64,000 nt of DNA from Desulfurispira natronophila (GCF_014203025.1 NZ_JACHID010000004.1:124001-188000), one strand, 5' to 3'; counted from the stretch's first letter, positions 52,651 to 63,092 are shown. Notes: generated by a model not told the origin, from the letters alone. Numbers and translations: made by a program.

Positions 52651-53676
52651 CTAGGGTAGTATCATCATGGCGTCGCCATAGCTGAAAAAGCGAAAGCGAT
52701 TGGCGACGGCGTAGCGATAGGCGGTTTGAGTATTCTGCCGACCGTAAAATGCGCTGACAAGCAGAATCAGGGTTGAATCCGGCAGATGGAAGTTTGTTAC
52801 TATACCATCGGTGATGTTAAATTGATAGCCAGGGTGAATGAAAATATCTGTCTCGCCTGAACTTTTGCGAGTATCTGTGGCAAAACACGACTCCAGTGCC
52901 CGCACAACCGTTGTGCCAACGGCAATTATGCGTCCGCCCCTGGCCCGGGCAGCGTCAATAGCATCAAGGGTTTCAGGAGGGATGTGATACGATTCGGCGT
53001 GCATGCGGTGTTCGTCAATACGTTCGCTTTTGATGGGGAAAAAAGTGCCAAGACCAACATGGAGGGTCAGGCGAGCCGTCTGCACTTCTTTTTCTTTCAG
53101 GCTCTTCAGTACAGCCGGGGTGAAGTGGAGGGCCGCTGTGGGCGCGGCGACCGCTCCGGGCTTACTGGCAAATATGGTCTGATACCGCTCGTTATCACGA
53201 GCGTCAGCGGCGCGACGAATATAGGGTGGCAACGGCATAGTGCCGTGGGCAAAAAGCACGTCGTCGCTTACGTCGAAGCGGGCCAGTGCCTGAGCTCCCT
53301 GGCGACTTTCAATGATAGCGCTAAAAGTACCGCCGCCAAATTCTATGCGCGTCCCTGCTGTCAGCTTCTTGCCGCGGGTCAGCACCTGCCAGCAGCGAGG
53401 CTGATCGCTTTTATGCAACAGAAATACTTCAGCGGAACCGCCAGTGGATTTGCGTCCTTGCAGGCGGGCAGGGATAACCTTGGTGTCGTTGAAAATCAGC
53501 AGGTCATTCCTTCCCAGGTGGCGAGGGAGATTGGTGAATGCCTCGTCTGCAATTATTTGATCCGGGTGCTGGCGGGAAAGTACCAGTAGTCGACTGCTGT
53601 CCCTTTGCGGCAAAGGATCTTGGGCGATAAGTTCCGCCGGGATATCGACGTGGTAGTCGGCAAGATGGCGTGACAC
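52651..53676 (-). CDS. queA: S-adenosylmethionine:tRNA ribosyltransferase-isomerase QueA
   Basis: Transfers and isomerises the ribosyl part of SAM onto preQ1 in tRNA, giving epoxyqueuosine. The 341-aa protein follows the family: LADYHVDIPAELIAQDPLPQRDSSRLLVL at the start, DLLIFNDTKVIPARLQGRK, PTAALHFT and GLGTFFPIKSE, and a final HLPDSTLILLVSAF. It starts 2 nt after pfkA and precedes ptsP by 14 nt on the same strand. Confidence 0.96.
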   Translation of the reverse strand: MSRHLADYHVDIPAELIAQDPLPQRDSSRLLVLSRQHPDQIIADEAFTNLPRHLGRNDLLIFNDTKVIPARLQGRKSTGGSAEVFLLHKSDQPRCWQVLTRGKKLTAGTRIEFGGGTFSAIIESRQGAQALARFDVSDDVLFAHGTMPLPPYIRRAADARDNERYQTIFASKPGAVAAPTAALHFTPAVLKSLKEKEVQTARLTLHVGLGTFFPIKSERIDEHRMHAESYHIPPETLDAIDAARARGGRIIAVGTTVVRALESCFATDTRKSSGETDIFIHPGYQFNITDGIVTNFHLPDSTLILLVSAFYGRQNTQTAYRYAVANRFRFFSYGDAMMILP

Positions 53677-53678
53677 TC

Positions 53679-54770
53679 CTACCGACCCAGGCAGACACCG
53701 ATTTCTTCGGCAGCCCGCACAAGCTGGCCTTCGGGGTCGACAAACTTGAGATTCTCAATGGCATCTTCAAAGGTTACATCGTTGATCTCGGTGCCCCGCA
53801 GGGTGACCATACGGCCGAAACCTCCCTCATGAATCAGGTCCGCAGCTGCCACCCCAAAACGGGTGGAGAGAACTCGGTCGTAAGCCGTAGGCGATCCTCC
53901 TCGCTGTACATGGCCCAATACAGTGGTACGTACCTCTGCTCCCGTTAGCTCTTCTATTTCAGCAGCCACCTTGTAGCCAATGCCCCCCAGCCGCTCAACG
54001 CTGCTTCCTGCTTTTTCCAGTGTAGAGTGGCTCCCCCCCAGGGGCTTGGCGCCTTCCGCCACTACGACAATGGCAAAACCTTCGCGCTTCATACGTTGGT
54101 TAATCAGCTCCGCCACTTTGTTGATGTCGTAAGGAATCTCGGGGATAAGAATGACTTCTGCGCCACCGGCAATACCGCTATGCATGGCAATCCAGCCGGC
54201 GTAGCGCCCCATTAGCTCCACTACCATCACCCGGTGGTGACTGGCTGCCGTTGTCTGCAGGCGGTCCAGGGCATCGGTGGCAATGGCCACGGCAGTATCA
54301 AAGCCGAAGGTTACGTCGGTGGACAGCAGGTCGTTATCTATAGTTTTGGGAACCCCGACTATGGGGATGCCTTTCTGGTAGAGCTGATTCATGATGAGCA
54401 TGGTACCGTCCCCGCCGATACCCACGACGGCATCAATGCGTTCACGGCGAATATTCTCCACCACGTCATCACTGATATCTTCGGTGACAATCTTGCCATC
54501 CACTTCTTTCTGAATTTCAAAAGGGTTGCCCCGATTGGTGGTTCCCAACACGGTACCACCTTTTTGCAAAAAGCCTGCTACATTGTGGCGGTTAAGGGGG
54601 ATGAGCTTGGTGGTGGTGTCCATGACGCCTTGCAGGCCATCCTTGATACCCACAACTTCCCAGCCGTACTTGAGGGTAGCCGTGCGCACAACGGCGCGAA
54701 TAACAGCGTTTAGGCCGGGGCAGTCGCCGCCTCCGGTGGAAATAGCAATTTTCTTGATTTCAATTGGCAT
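53679..54770 (-). CDS. pfkA: 6-phosphofructokinase (clade with Lys at the phosphate site)
   Basis: Phosphorylates fructose 6-phosphate in glycolysis. The 363-aa protein has STGGGDCPGLNAVIR, the catalytic GGDGTMLI and VPKTIDNDLL. Classical ATP-PFK reads GGDGS and PGTIDND; PPi-dependent enzymes have GGDD with PKTIDND. The mix of GGDGT with PKTIDND puts it in the intermediate group III, whose phosphoryl donor cannot be read from sequence. AGGAGG precedes the ATG. It is followed 2 nt later by queA. Confidence 0.92.
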   Translation of the reverse strand: MPIEIKKIAISTGGGDCPGLNAVIRAVVRTATLKYGWEVVGIKDGLQGVMDTTTKLIPLNRHNVAGFLQKGGTVLGTTNRGNPFEIQKEVDGKIVTEDISDDVVENIRRERIDAVVGIGGDGTMLIMNQLYQKGIPIVGVPKTIDNDLLSTDVTFGFDTAVAIATDALDRLQTTAASHHRVMVVELMGRYAGWIAMHSGIAGGAEVILIPEIPYDINKVAELINQRMKREGFAIVVVAEGAKPLGGSHSTLEKAGSSVERLGGIGYKVAAEIEELTGAEVRTTVLGHVQRGGSPTAYDRVLSTRFGVAAADLIHEGGFGRMVTLRGTEINDVTFEDAIENLKFVDPEGQLVRAAEEIGVCLGR

Positions 54771-55053
54771 GAATATTCCTCCTGGTGGTAGGATGGACAG
54801 ATGTTTTTATTGCGGCAAAACTCGACAAAGTATCTATGCGGATACGTACTTTAGCAGATTGATGCAGCGGATTCAGCAAGAAACTGGCGTTGCATGACTC
54901 TTGCGATGTCACGGTAGCACAAGGCGCTTGCCCCTTAAGCTTTGCTGCTCCTTGTCCGAAAAGAATAACCATGATCATCAACTACTGCTGCCCAGGTGCA
55001 GGAGTAAAGCTGAGAGCCTATGTCGTATGCGCCGTTATATAGAGGAGACGACC

Positions 55054-55830
55054 ATGAGTCCTTTTTGTCGCCGGTTATTTTTTTTCGCGATTCTGTTGCT
55101 TTTTGCCGCCCCTTTTGCCATTGCTGATGATCAGGAGATCGGCATGGTGGGTGCGGTAGAAAGTCGTGTGTGGGTCGAATACGATGGTCAAGTTCGACAT
55201 CTGCAGGCCGGCATGCCCGTCTTTATCGGTGAAGAAGTGGTTACCGGACGCCAGGGAAAAGTTCAGCTGCTTTTGAGCGACAACACGGTTCTGGCTATGG
55301 GCCCATCCAGTCGTTTGTGGCTGCGAAATTACTCTTATCCGCCTCGTGAAGGTGAACAGCCGGGACTGCACTTTGTTATGCGCCAGGGCTCTTTTCGTCT
55401 GGCACCAGGCGAGATGGTTTACTATTTTCGCGACGGCGTGCGTCTGGAGTCGCCCCTGGCAACGGTGGCGCTGCCAGGTGGTATGAGTGCCCATCAGATA
55501 GGTCGTGGCTGGGAGGGGCACTACCACCTGTACCAGGAGACCCAGTACGCCATGGGGGTGCGTAGCCATTGTGGATCGGTTACAGCACTGACCGGCGAGC
55601 GCAACGCGGTAACCATCACCGCTGCCGACGGTCTCTCAGAGCCTCGTCCTATGCTGTCCAGTGAGCAGGCTATTGTGCGGGACGTGAGCGTTGCCAGCAA
55701 GGGACGCCGCAGCCAATACGCCCAGGATCCTTTTGTGCTGGAGTTGCCCCCAACAATCAGTGAGCCTGGCGCTGCTCCGGTCACGACTATCCTGCAGGAG
55801 ATACGCTTGCACGAGGTGGTGAAGCCATGA
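55054..55830 (+). CDS. Secreted FecR-domain protein
   Basis: A 258-aa protein with a signal peptide (about 1-25, FFFAILLLFAAPFAIA) and a FecR-type beta domain (about 30-150). The domain contains MVGAVESRVWVEYDGQVRHL, MPVFIGEEVVTGRQGKVQLLLSDNTVLAMGP and FRLAPGEMVYYF. The remainder is of unknown fold. No sigma factor or TonB receptor is adjacent, so it is not a classical Fec sensor. GAGGAG precedes the ATG. It overlaps the downstream TPR/barrel gene by 4 nt. The 283-nt gap upstream shows nothing clear. Confidence 0.8.
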   Translation: MSPFCRRLFFFAILLLFAAPFAIADDQEIGMVGAVESRVWVEYDGQVRHLQAGMPVFIGEEVVTGRQGKVQLLLSDNTVLAMGPSSRLWLRNYSYPPREGEQPGLHFVMRQGSFRLAPGEMVYYFRDGVRLESPLATVALPGGMSAHQIGRGWEGHYHLYQETQYAMGVRSHCGSVTALTGERNAVTITAADGLSEPRPMLSSEQAIVRDVSVASKGRRSQYAQDPFVLELPPTISEPGAAPVTTILQEIRLHEVVKP

Positions 55831-57566
55831 AAAAGACGGGTTTGCAGCTTCTCCTCAGCCTGGCACTGCTAATATTTTTGAGCAGCGCCCTGCACGCCGC
55901 TGTCCTTGCCTGGGGTATACACCCGGACAAGGAGCGTCTGGTGCTGAACTTTCCCTCTGAAGTCCCCCCTTACACCCTCGTGCAGGCAGATCCCCATACC
56001 ATAGTCCTGCGCTTTGAAGCTGACCCGTGGAGTGAGGAGCTGCAGAGCCCCGACTTTACTTCCAGCCCCATGATAGATGCCGTAGCGATGGAGGTATCCA
56101 CCTTCACCATCAGCCTGAAGCGATCGGTAGAAGATCATGTGCGGCACTTTACCATGCCTGCTTCCCGCAAGCTGGTGCTGGATATTCCTTACCAGCCCCT
56201 GCATATCCAGTGGCGCAAGAGTGGGCAAGCATCGACAGTCGAAAAAGCACCGCTCGATACATTGGCGGAATCTCAAGAGAGTCTTAGTGGCGAGGATGAT
56301 GTTGCTTTTAATGAGGGAGCAGGCGAGCTGCCGCGTCCGGGAAAAGAGCTTCCCGAAGTGGAGTATCGTACCCCCCGCGATGACCTGATAGCACTCTCCC
56401 ACCTGGTGCGCCAGTATCCTGAAGATGCCGACTTGCACTATAATATGGGTGTGGCTGCCTACCTTACCGGAAACTACCCACTGGCCCTGGCCAGTTTTGA
56501 GCGGGCACTGGCCCTGGAGCCGAACAATGGACACCCTTTAGTTGAAATGGCCCGGTCCCATCTGGCCATGGGTAACTCTGCACTTGCTCATAGCGATTTT
56601 ACCCTGGCCTTGTCAAAAGAGCTTTCACCTCAGGTTCGTTCTGCCGTGGAAAAAGCCCTGCAAGAAACCCGACCGGACCGAAGCCGCCGTACCTGGGATG
56701 GCAGTGTGGCGCTGGGGGTTCTCTACGACAGTAACCCCTCCGTCGCCCCACAAAGCTCCACGGTCCTGGTAGGCGGAAACAACATTCCCCTTACCCCGGA
56801 GCAGCAGGATGACAGCGATATGGGCTACTTTGCGGCACTGCAGCTGCAGACCCACAGCTGGCCCGATGATCGCGACCACCGCAGCACCTTGCGCCTGAAC
56901 CACTATCACAAAGGCTATGATCAGTATTCGGAGTTTGCCCACTCCCATACCGCTCTGGAGTGGGAGCTGCAAGGGCAGTCCGGTACGTCGCACAGCTGGT
57001 ACAATACGGTTTCTGCGGCCCATACCCGTCTCGACAACGAGGAGCTGGTTAACACCTTTAGTCTGCAGCCGGGCTATCGTTACCACCTCAGTCCCCAGTT
57101 ACTTCTGCACACTCGTGTTGAGATTGATTACCTGGATTATCATGATGAGCTGGAAGTACTTGATGGCATTGGTTACGGGCTATCTCAATCGGTAGGGGTA
57201 GCTTGGGGAGTGCACCGATCCCACCGCATGGAAGCAGGCCTTGGCTACTATCAGCAAAACGCAGAGGAAGAGCCCTGGAACAATCAGTTGCGCCACATCT
57301 TTGTCCACTACCGCTATCATTGGAGTGCCAATAGCGTACTGGAAGCCCAGCTAAGTTACGGTGAGGTAAGCTACGATGCCGCCGTCGTGCCAGGAGACGA
57401 TGTGCGGGATGATCAGCGGCAGCGTGGAGTACTGGGCTGGCGTCAACACCTTTCCGGCAATTGGCATAGCAGCCTGCAGGTGGACTACCAGCGTAACCAC
57501 TCCAATCTGGATATCTACGACTATCAGCGCATTCGCACGCAATTGGGGTTGAATTACCGTTTTTAG
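55827..57566 (+). CDS. TPR and beta-barrel outer-membrane protein
   Basis: A 579-aa protein. A signal peptide (about 1-23) leads to a beta-rich AMIN-like region (about 25-125), a linker, TPR units (about 195-275), then a C-terminal part of ~290 residues with alternating aromatic/polar strands that ends LGLNYRF. The terminal Phe is the usual outer-membrane barrel signal. It is coupled to the FecR-domain gene by a 4-nt overlap, so the pair probably acts together at the outer membrane. The function is unknown. Confidence 0.75.
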   Translation: MKKTGLQLLLSLALLIFLSSALHAAVLAWGIHPDKERLVLNFPSEVPPYTLVQADPHTIVLRFEADPWSEELQSPDFTSSPMIDAVAMEVSTFTISLKRSVEDHVRHFTMPASRKLVLDIPYQPLHIQWRKSGQASTVEKAPLDTLAESQESLSGEDDVAFNEGAGELPRPGKELPEVEYRTPRDDLIALSHLVRQYPEDADLHYNMGVAAYLTGNYPLALASFERALALEPNNGHPLVEMARSHLAMGNSALAHSDFTLALSKELSPQVRSAVEKALQETRPDRSRRTWDGSVALGVLYDSNPSVAPQSSTVLVGGNNIPLTPEQQDDSDMGYFAALQLQTHSWPDDRDHRSTLRLNHYHKGYDQYSEFAHSHTALEWELQGQSGTSHSWYNTVSAAHTRLDNEELVNTFSLQPGYRYHLSPQLLLHTRVEIDYLDYHDELEVLDGIGYGLSQSVGVAWGVHRSHRMEAGLGYYQQNAEEEPWNNQLRHIFVHYRYHWSANSVLEAQLSYGEVSYDAAVVPGDDVRDDQRQRGVLGWRQHLSGNWHSSLQVDYQRNHSNLDIYDYQRIRTQLGLNYRF

Positions 57567-57579
57567 GTGGCTGAATTCC

Positions 57580-58371
57580 CTATTCGGGCCGGAAGTCCTC
57601 CCTGAAGTCGTAGGCATCGTAGATAACCTCATCCATGATCAGTCCACTGGCAGGAGCCGTGCGCCCTCCCTTGGTGCGATCTCGTCCTGCGAGGATGTGG
57701 GGGATGCTGCGCTGCAGGGTACCGATGGTGCGATCTACGGCCGTTCCCACCATGATGCGTATCATGTGCTTGAGAAAGCCACCACCGTGGACGTGAATAA
57801 TCAGCTTGTGCCTCTCCACTTCCTCCACATGGATAGCATAGACCGTGCGGACGGTGGTCTTGGTGCCGGAATTTTTGGCTCGGAATGCACGGAAATCGTG
57901 CTCCCCGACAAAGTGATCAAGCTCGCTTTGCAGGCGTTTTGCGTCCAGATCGTGGCGCATATGCCAGCTGTAGAGGCGCTGCAATGGATCCGGCGGACAA
58001 CCGTGGAGGATGGTATAGGAGTACTTTTTGGAGTGGGGCGAGAACTGGCTGTGAAATTCGTCATCCACCACAAAGGCGTTGCGCACACGGATGTCCCGGG
58101 GCAGGATGGAGTTGATGCCGAAGATAATCTGATACGGCTCCAGGGTGCTGGAGGTATCGAGGTGGCAGATTTGAGCCCGGGCGTGGACACCGGAGTCGGT
58201 ACGTCCTGAACCGTGAATGGTCAGCTTATGGTTGCAGACCTTGGAGGCAGCCATCTCCAGCAGAGACTGAATTGTCTGGGTGGTGTTTTCCTGCATTTGC
58301 CAGCCATTGTAATTGGTTCCGTCGTAAGCAACTTTCAGTACCAGGCGGCGCAGGGCTTGGGGGCGACTCAT
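57580..58371 (-). CDS. truA: tRNA pseudouridine(38-40) synthase TruA
   Basis: Converts uridines 38-40 of tRNA anticodon stems to pseudouridine. The 263-aa protein has VAYDGTNYNGWQMQ (about 13-26), the catalytic Asp in GSGRTDSGVHARAQ (about 55-68), and the late GGGFLKHMIRIMVGT motif. Length is normal. It overlaps recN by 4 nt. Confidence 0.96.
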   Translation of the reverse strand: MSRPQALRRLVLKVAYDGTNYNGWQMQENTTQTIQSLLEMAASKVCNHKLTIHGSGRTDSGVHARAQICHLDTSSTLEPYQIIFGINSILPRDIRVRNAFVVDDEFHSQFSPHSKKYSYTILHGCPPDPLQRLYSWHMRHDLDAKRLQSELDHFVGEHDFRAFRAKNSGTKTTVRTVYAIHVEEVERHKLIIHVHGGGFLKHMIRIMVGTAVDRTIGTLQRSIPHILAGRDRTKGGRTAPASGLIMDEVIYDAYDFREDFRPE

Positions 58372-60035
58372 GCTTCAAGCTGCCGCATATAGCTGCGGGC
58401 GTGCTCCAGGGACTCGGCCGTGATATCGACGCCGCTAAGGATACGGGCAATCTCTTCCACTTTCTGCTCCTCATCCAGGGGCTGGACGTCGGTAGAGGTG
58501 AAGGCTCCGCTGGCAGACTTGGTAATGCGGAAGTTCTGGTGCCCCTGAACGGCAACCTGGGGCAGGTGGGTTATGACAATAACTTGGTGGCGGCGAGCCA
58601 GTTGACGAAGCTTTTTTCCTACCATTTCTGCCACGGCACCGCTGACGCCGGTATCCACTTCATCAAAAATCATGGTGGTGGAGTGTTCTTCCTGCTGGGC
58701 CAGAGCGCCTTTGATGGCAAGCATAATGCGACTCATTTCACCGCCACTGGCCACTTTGGCCAATGGCTTGAGGGCCTCTCCCTTGTTGGCACTCAGCAGG
58801 AATTCAACCTGGTGTAGTCCAGCTGGTCCCGGCTCATCCAGAGGCAGCATGGACACCTGGAAGCGGCTGTTTTTCATGTGCAGGTCGTGCAGGTGCTCCA
58901 GAATTTCGCTGGTGATGCGTTTGGCGGCAGCATCGCGCTGTTTCTGAAGCGTTTTTCCCAGTTCCAGCACCTGGGCGTGGGCCTCTTTATACTCTTGCTG
59001 CAGGGTGTCCAGGTCCAAAGAGTGCTCGAGCTCCACGCGCTCCTGGCAAAGCTGCTTATAGTATGCCAAAATTTCTTCTACTGTCGTCCCGTACTTAAGT
59101 TTCAGACTGTCGATAAGGCGGATGCGGCTTTCCACTTTTTCCAGCTCACCCTGGTCACTTTCTACCGTTTGGGCTTTCTGCTGGCTCAGGGTAGCCACTT
59201 CTCCCAGCGAAGCCAGGGCGGCTTCTATTTCTTCCAGATAAGAGTCAAATTCGCTGTCGAACTGGCAGAGGCTCTCCAGGTCTTTTTTTACCTGGTGGAG
59301 TCTGTCCAGCACTGGGTTTGGTGATTGCTCCAGGCTGTGATGGATTTGCTGGCAGAGGTCGACGATATCCTGGGCATGGGTGAGGCGATGCAGCTGACTC
59401 TCCAGCTCCTCATCTTCGCCAGGCTGCAGTTCGGCTGCTTCGATTTCACCGGTCTGCATGGTGACGATGTCCAGTCGTTGACGAGCATCTCGCACCTGGG
59501 TGGCGGCTTCATCGTAGCGGCTTCGTTTTTCCCGGTATTCAGCGTAGCCCTTTTGGTAGGAAGACAGGGCGCTGCCACCATCGGCAGTAAAAGCATCCAG
59601 GAAATGAATATGCCGTTGGGGTTGCAGCAGCAGTTGATGGTGGTTTTGAGCGTGAATAGTAACCAGGTGTTCTGCCAGTGACTTCAGAAAGGCTACCGGC
59701 TGCAGGGCGGCGTTGACATAGACCTTGTTTTGTCCTTTGACATTGACAATTCGTCGCACAATGAGACTGTCCTCATCACAGGGGATATCCTGCTCTTGCA
59801 GCGCGCTCACCAGCTCTGGGCTCAGTCCTTCAAAAAGTGCCTGTACCTCAAGGGCATCCTGTCCGCTGCGAATAAGATCCTTGGGAGCCTTGGCGCCACA
59901 GATAAGACCCAGGGCATCAATAATAATAGACTTGCCAGCCCCAGTTTCCCCGGTGAGAATATTGAGGCGATGGTCAAAGTGTATGGTGGCTTCCTGGATA
60001 ATAGCCAGGTTTTTTATTCGCAGTTCCTGTAGCAC
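58368..60035 (-). CDS. recN: DNA repair protein RecN
   Basis: SMC-like ATPase acting early in double-strand break repair. The 555-aa protein has Walker A GETGAGKSIIIDALG (about 31-45), long coiled coils in the middle, the signature VASGGEMSRIMLAIK (about 425-439) and Walker B TMIFDEVDTGVSG. It starts 3 nt after nadK and overlaps truA by 4 nt, so ispF-nadK-recN-truA is one compact operon. Confidence 0.96.
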   Translation of the reverse strand: MLQELRIKNLAIIQEATIHFDHRLNILTGETGAGKSIIIDALGLICGAKAPKDLIRSGQDALEVQALFEGLSPELVSALQEQDIPCDEDSLIVRRIVNVKGQNKVYVNAALQPVAFLKSLAEHLVTIHAQNHHQLLLQPQRHIHFLDAFTADGGSALSSYQKGYAEYREKRSRYDEAATQVRDARQRLDIVTMQTGEIEAAELQPGEDEELESQLHRLTHAQDIVDLCQQIHHSLEQSPNPVLDRLHQVKKDLESLCQFDSEFDSYLEEIEAALASLGEVATLSQQKAQTVESDQGELEKVESRIRLIDSLKLKYGTTVEEILAYYKQLCQERVELEHSLDLDTLQQEYKEAHAQVLELGKTLQKQRDAAAKRITSEILEHLHDLHMKNSRFQVSMLPLDEPGPAGLHQVEFLLSANKGEALKPLAKVASGGEMSRIMLAIKGALAQQEEHSTTMIFDEVDTGVSGAVAEMVGKKLRQLARRHQVIVITHLPQVAVQGHQNFRITKSASGAFTSTDVQPLDEEQKVEEIARILSGVDITAESLEHARSYMRQLEA

Positions 60036-60038
60036 GTC

Positions 60039-60905
60039 TTATATCTCCGCCCATTTCATTTTTTCTTTCAGGATGGCGTAGTAGTTTTTGTTGGGATGGG
60101 TAATCATGTTGATGACAGAATCGGATTTGGAGATGTGAATAATATCGTCAGTTTGCAACCCCACTCCCACCTGACCGTCCAGGGTGAGCATAACATCGCT
60201 GCTGTGACTCTTGACATTAATGGAGAGGTGTACCCCATCGGCGGGAATGACGATTGAGCGGTTGGTGAGCATATGGGGGCAAATGGGCGTGATTATCATA
60301 TTGGTTAAAGATGGATGAATTATGGGGCCGTTGGCCGCCAGGTTGTAGGCAGTGGATCCGGTGGGGGTCGAGACGATCAGACCGTCGGAGCGATATTGGG
60401 TCACGAACTGCTCGTTGACCATGAGTTCCAGCTCGATAATTCGGGCCAGGGCTCCCTTGTTGATGACAATATCGTTAAGCACCGTATGGCTGCCAAAGCA
60501 CTCGCCGCGGCGATGCACGTGGGCACAGAGCATCATGCGGTGGTCCACCCGGTAATGACCCGCGAGCACTTCTTCCAGCACTTCAAATATTTGATCAACC
60601 TTGACCTCTGTCAGAAATCCCAACCGACCCAGGTTAACGGCCAGTATGGGAGTGCTCTGGCCCACCAGTAGCCGGGCAACTCCCAGTACGGTGCCATCTC
60701 CTCCAAGGGAAATAAGTAGATCCACCTGCTTGACCAGCTGATTCTTGGCAATCCACTGGTCCACTTCACAGGTTTCCGCCGTGTCCCGATCCAGGTGGTA
60801 CTCAATTCCCCGTGCCTCGAGAAAACGCATCAGATCCAGCACCGTTGTGCGGGTCAACTCCTGGTGGGGCTTGCCAATAATTCCAATGGAAGTGGGAGGG
60901 TTCAT
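60039..60905 (-). CDS. nadK: NAD kinase
   Basis: Phosphorylates NAD to NADP. The 288-aa protein has the GGDGT motif ([13 protein letters not shown], about 68-80), [10 protein letters not shown], the NDIVI segment with the conserved Asn-Asp, and [20 protein letters not shown]. The ATG at 60905 overlaps the ispF stop by 4 nt; a longer frame upstream runs inside ispF and was rejected. Confidence 0.95.
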   Translation of the reverse strand: MNPPTSIGIIGKPHQELTRTTVLDLMRFLEARGIEYHLDRDTAETCEVDQWIAKNQLVKQVDLLISLGGDGTVLGVARLLVGQSTPILAVNLGRLGFLTEVKVDQIFEVLEEVLAGHYRVDHRMMLCAHVHRRGECFGSHTVLNDIVINKGALARIIELELMVNEQFVTQYRSDGLIVSTPTGSTAYNLAANGPIIHPSLTNMIITPICPHMLTNRSIVIPADGVHLSINVKSHSSDVMLTLDGQVGVGLQTDDIIHISKSDSVINMITHPNKNYYAILKEKMKWAEI

Positions 60906-61381
60906 GGCGATTCCTTGATCATGGTAACGGCTTGGGCCGCAATGCCTTCTTTGCGGCCGGCGAAGCCGAGGTGCTCTGTTGTGGTGGCTTTGACGCTGAT
61001 GGCGCTCAGCTCTGTGCGCAGATCCTGGGCAATGTATCGGCGCATGGCATCTATGTGGGGAGCCATGCGGGGTTCCTGGGCAATAATAGTTGCATCCACA
61101 TTTACTACACTCCACCCACCCTCGGCAAGTTTCGCTTCTACTTGCTGCAGCAGGTGACGGCTGTCAGCTCCCCGATATTTTGCATCGGTGTCGGGGAAGT
61201 GTGTGCCAATATCCCCCAAAGCAGCAGCTCCCAGCAGGGCATCACAAATGGCGTGGAGCAGTACGTCCGCATCGGAGTGCCCCAGCAGGCCGTGGCTGTG
61301 CTCTATGGTTACGCCGCCGAGAACCAAAGGGCGCTGGGGCGCAAAGCGATGAACGTCAAAACCGCTACCTACTCGAAACAT
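60902..61381 (-). CDS. ispF: 2-C-methyl-D-erythritol 2,4-cyclodiphosphate synthase
   Basis: Fifth-step enzyme of the MEP isoprenoid pathway. The 159-aa protein starts [13 protein letters not shown] with the zinc-binding DVH. It continues with [40 protein letters not shown] and [23 protein letters not shown], all standard. The start at 61381 is by family alignment. It is 8 nt after the helicase gene and overlaps nadK. No ispD is next to it. Confidence 0.95.
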   Translation of the reverse strand: MFRVGSGFDVHRFAPQRPLVLGGVTIEHSHGLLGHSDADVLLHAICDALLGAAALGDIGTHFPDTDAKYRGADSRHLLQQVEAKLAEGGWSVVNVDATIIAQEPRMAPHIDAMRRYIAQDLRTELSAISVKATTTEHLGFAGRKEGIAAQAVTMIKESP

Positions 61382-61389
61382 GGGCTCTC

Positions 61390-63033
61390 CTAGCGTTTTG
61401 GTGTCCGCCTTCGGCGGCGGGGGGACTGACGACTGCCAGGTCGCTTGGCTCCACTGCCATCTCCGGATTTGCCAGACTTGACGGCGCTCAGGGGCAAAGG
61501 TTTGGGCAGGGGTTGCAGTAGCTTTTCGTCGGGGTAAATGCAAGAAAGTTTTTTGCCCAGGAAGTCTTCAATCGCTGGAATGTAGAAGGATCCGTCTTCG
61601 CAGGCGAAACTTACCGATATGCCGCTGGCACCGGCCCGTCCGGTCCGGCCAATGCGATGTACATAGTCTTCCGGGTTTTCCGGTAAGGTGTAGTTAATGA
61701 CGTGGCTGATGCCGTCCACGTGTATACCTCGGCCTGCCACATCGGTGGCTACCAGCACCCGTATGCGTCCTTCGCGGAAATCTTCCAGGGTGCGGATGCG
61801 CTTGTTCTGGGGAATATCGCCAGAGAGAATGGCACAGGATATACGGTAGCGTTCCAGGGATTCTGCCAGGCGTCGGGTTTCGTCACGACGGTTGGCAAAG
61901 ACGATAACCCGCTCCAGCTGTTGTTGCTCGATGAGGTTCCACAAGAGGGTGAACTTTTGATCGCCAGTAGCCAGAAAGACTTGCTGGTCGACACTGTCCA
62001 CGGCCACCTGATCCGGCTCAATTTCTATTTCGACGGCCTCTGTCATCCAGGTAGACGCCAAGCGGGTTACTTCCGGTGCCAAAGTGGCGGAAAAAATCAG
62101 GGTCTGGCGGCGGTTTTTGGGCATGGTGGCTTGCACAATCTGCCGCACATCGGGAATGAATCCCATATCCAGCATGCGATCTGCTTCGTCAATAACCAGT
62201 AACTCTACTTTGGCCAGAAAGACGTACTTTTGGTACTTCAGGTCCAGCAGGCGGCCCGGTGTGGCTACCACAATATCTACTGGCTCGGACTCCAGCCGTT
62301 GGCGCTGCTTGTTCATATCCATGCCACCGTAAAGGGTGACGACATTCAGGGGAGTGTAGCGACATAGCTCGTGGGCATCTTTGGCAATCTGCATGGCCAG
62401 CTCCCGGGTGGGGGCCAGTATCAGGGCGCGGGGCGTTCCCACTGGTGGCTTTTGGCGAGGATCCGCCAGCAGGCGAGTGATTATGGTTATGAGAAATGCG
62501 GCACTTTTGCCCGTTCCGGTCTGGGCCTTGCCAATGGCATCCTTGCCTTCCAGGGTCCGTGGCAAAATTTTGGCCTGGATGGGAGTGCAGTACTGAAAAC
62601 CCAGGTCGTGAACCGCCTGCATAACTTCCAGGGGCAGGTCCATATCGTGAAAGCGGGTCTTGTCTTTTTCCGGCGGTACAATAAAGTCCTCAAGACTCCA
62701 ATTGGCAGCCTTGGTTTTCTTTTTTCGACTCTGCTCCGGGTTTGCCTGTGGCTCGTGAGTGTTTTCTTTGCCTGGCTCTGAAGCCTGAGGAGAAGAGACT
62801 GACTTCGCAGTTGCATTATCTTTTGCTGCTGGTTTTGGGGTTGCTTTTTTTTGTTGCCTGGAGTCAGTCTCATTGGCCTTGGAATGGCATGGGGGTCGCG
62901 GATGCTTGCGGGGGTAACGGGGCACGGGCTTGCCGTCACTGGCAGCAGTACTCTTTTCCTTGGTCTCCTCCCTGGGGGACGGTGGCTGAGGTTTAACAAA
63001 TTTGACAATGCTTTCCAGTATGCGTCGTATCAA
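61390..63033 (-). CDS. rhlB: DEAD-box RNA helicase, RhlB-like
   Basis: ATP-dependent RNA helicase. The 547-aa protein has a ~115-residue basic, low-complexity N-terminal tail (Lys/Pro/Ser/Gln). The core follows: the Q motif with [12 protein letters not shown], Walker [13 protein letters not shown] as [16 protein letters not shown] as FSATLAPE, and [11 protein letters not shown] short Ser/Arg/Lys-rich tail ends it. The [19 protein letters not shown] lead-in resembles Pseudomonas-type RhlB more than RhlE. It lies between sthA and ispF on the same strand. Confidence 0.88.
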   Translation of the reverse strand: MIRRILESIVKFVKPQPPSPREETKEKSTAASDGKPVPRYPRKHPRPPCHSKANETDSRQQKKATPKPAAKDNATAKSVSSPQASEPGKENTHEPQANPEQSRKKKTKAANWSLEDFIVPPEKDKTRFHDMDLPLEVMQAVHDLGFQYCTPIQAKILPRTLEGKDAIGKAQTGTGKSAAFLITIITRLLADPRQKPPVGTPRALILAPTRELAMQIAKDAHELCRYTPLNVVTLYGGMDMNKQRQRLESEPVDIVVATPGRLLDLKYQKYVFLAKVELLVIDEADRMLDMGFIPDVRQIVQATMPKNRRQTLIFSATLAPEVTRLASTWMTEAVEIEIEPDQVAVDSVDQQVFLATGDQKFTLLWNLIEQQQLERVIVFANRRDETRRLAESLERYRISCAILSGDIPQNKRIRTLEDFREGRIRVLVATDVAGRGIHVDGISHVINYTLPENPEDYVHRIGRTGRAGASGISVSFACEDGSFYIPAIEDFLGKKLSCIYPDEKLLQPLPKPLPLSAVKSGKSGDGSGAKRPGSRQSPRRRRRTPKR

Positions 63034-63092
63034 GTGGGCTTCCTTCTTCGGGGTGTTTGGGGTTCAGTGGTGGCAATGTCGCAGGCGCTATT

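Noticed and set aside
60906-61115. N-terminal extension of nadK by 70 codons
   Set aside because: It lies inside ispF, has no NAD-kinase similarity, and the ATG at 60905 gives a normal length with a 4-nt overlap.
61382-61543. 54-codon N-terminal extension of ispF
   Set aside because: It overlaps the helicase 3' end and precedes the canonical [11 protein letters not shown] start.
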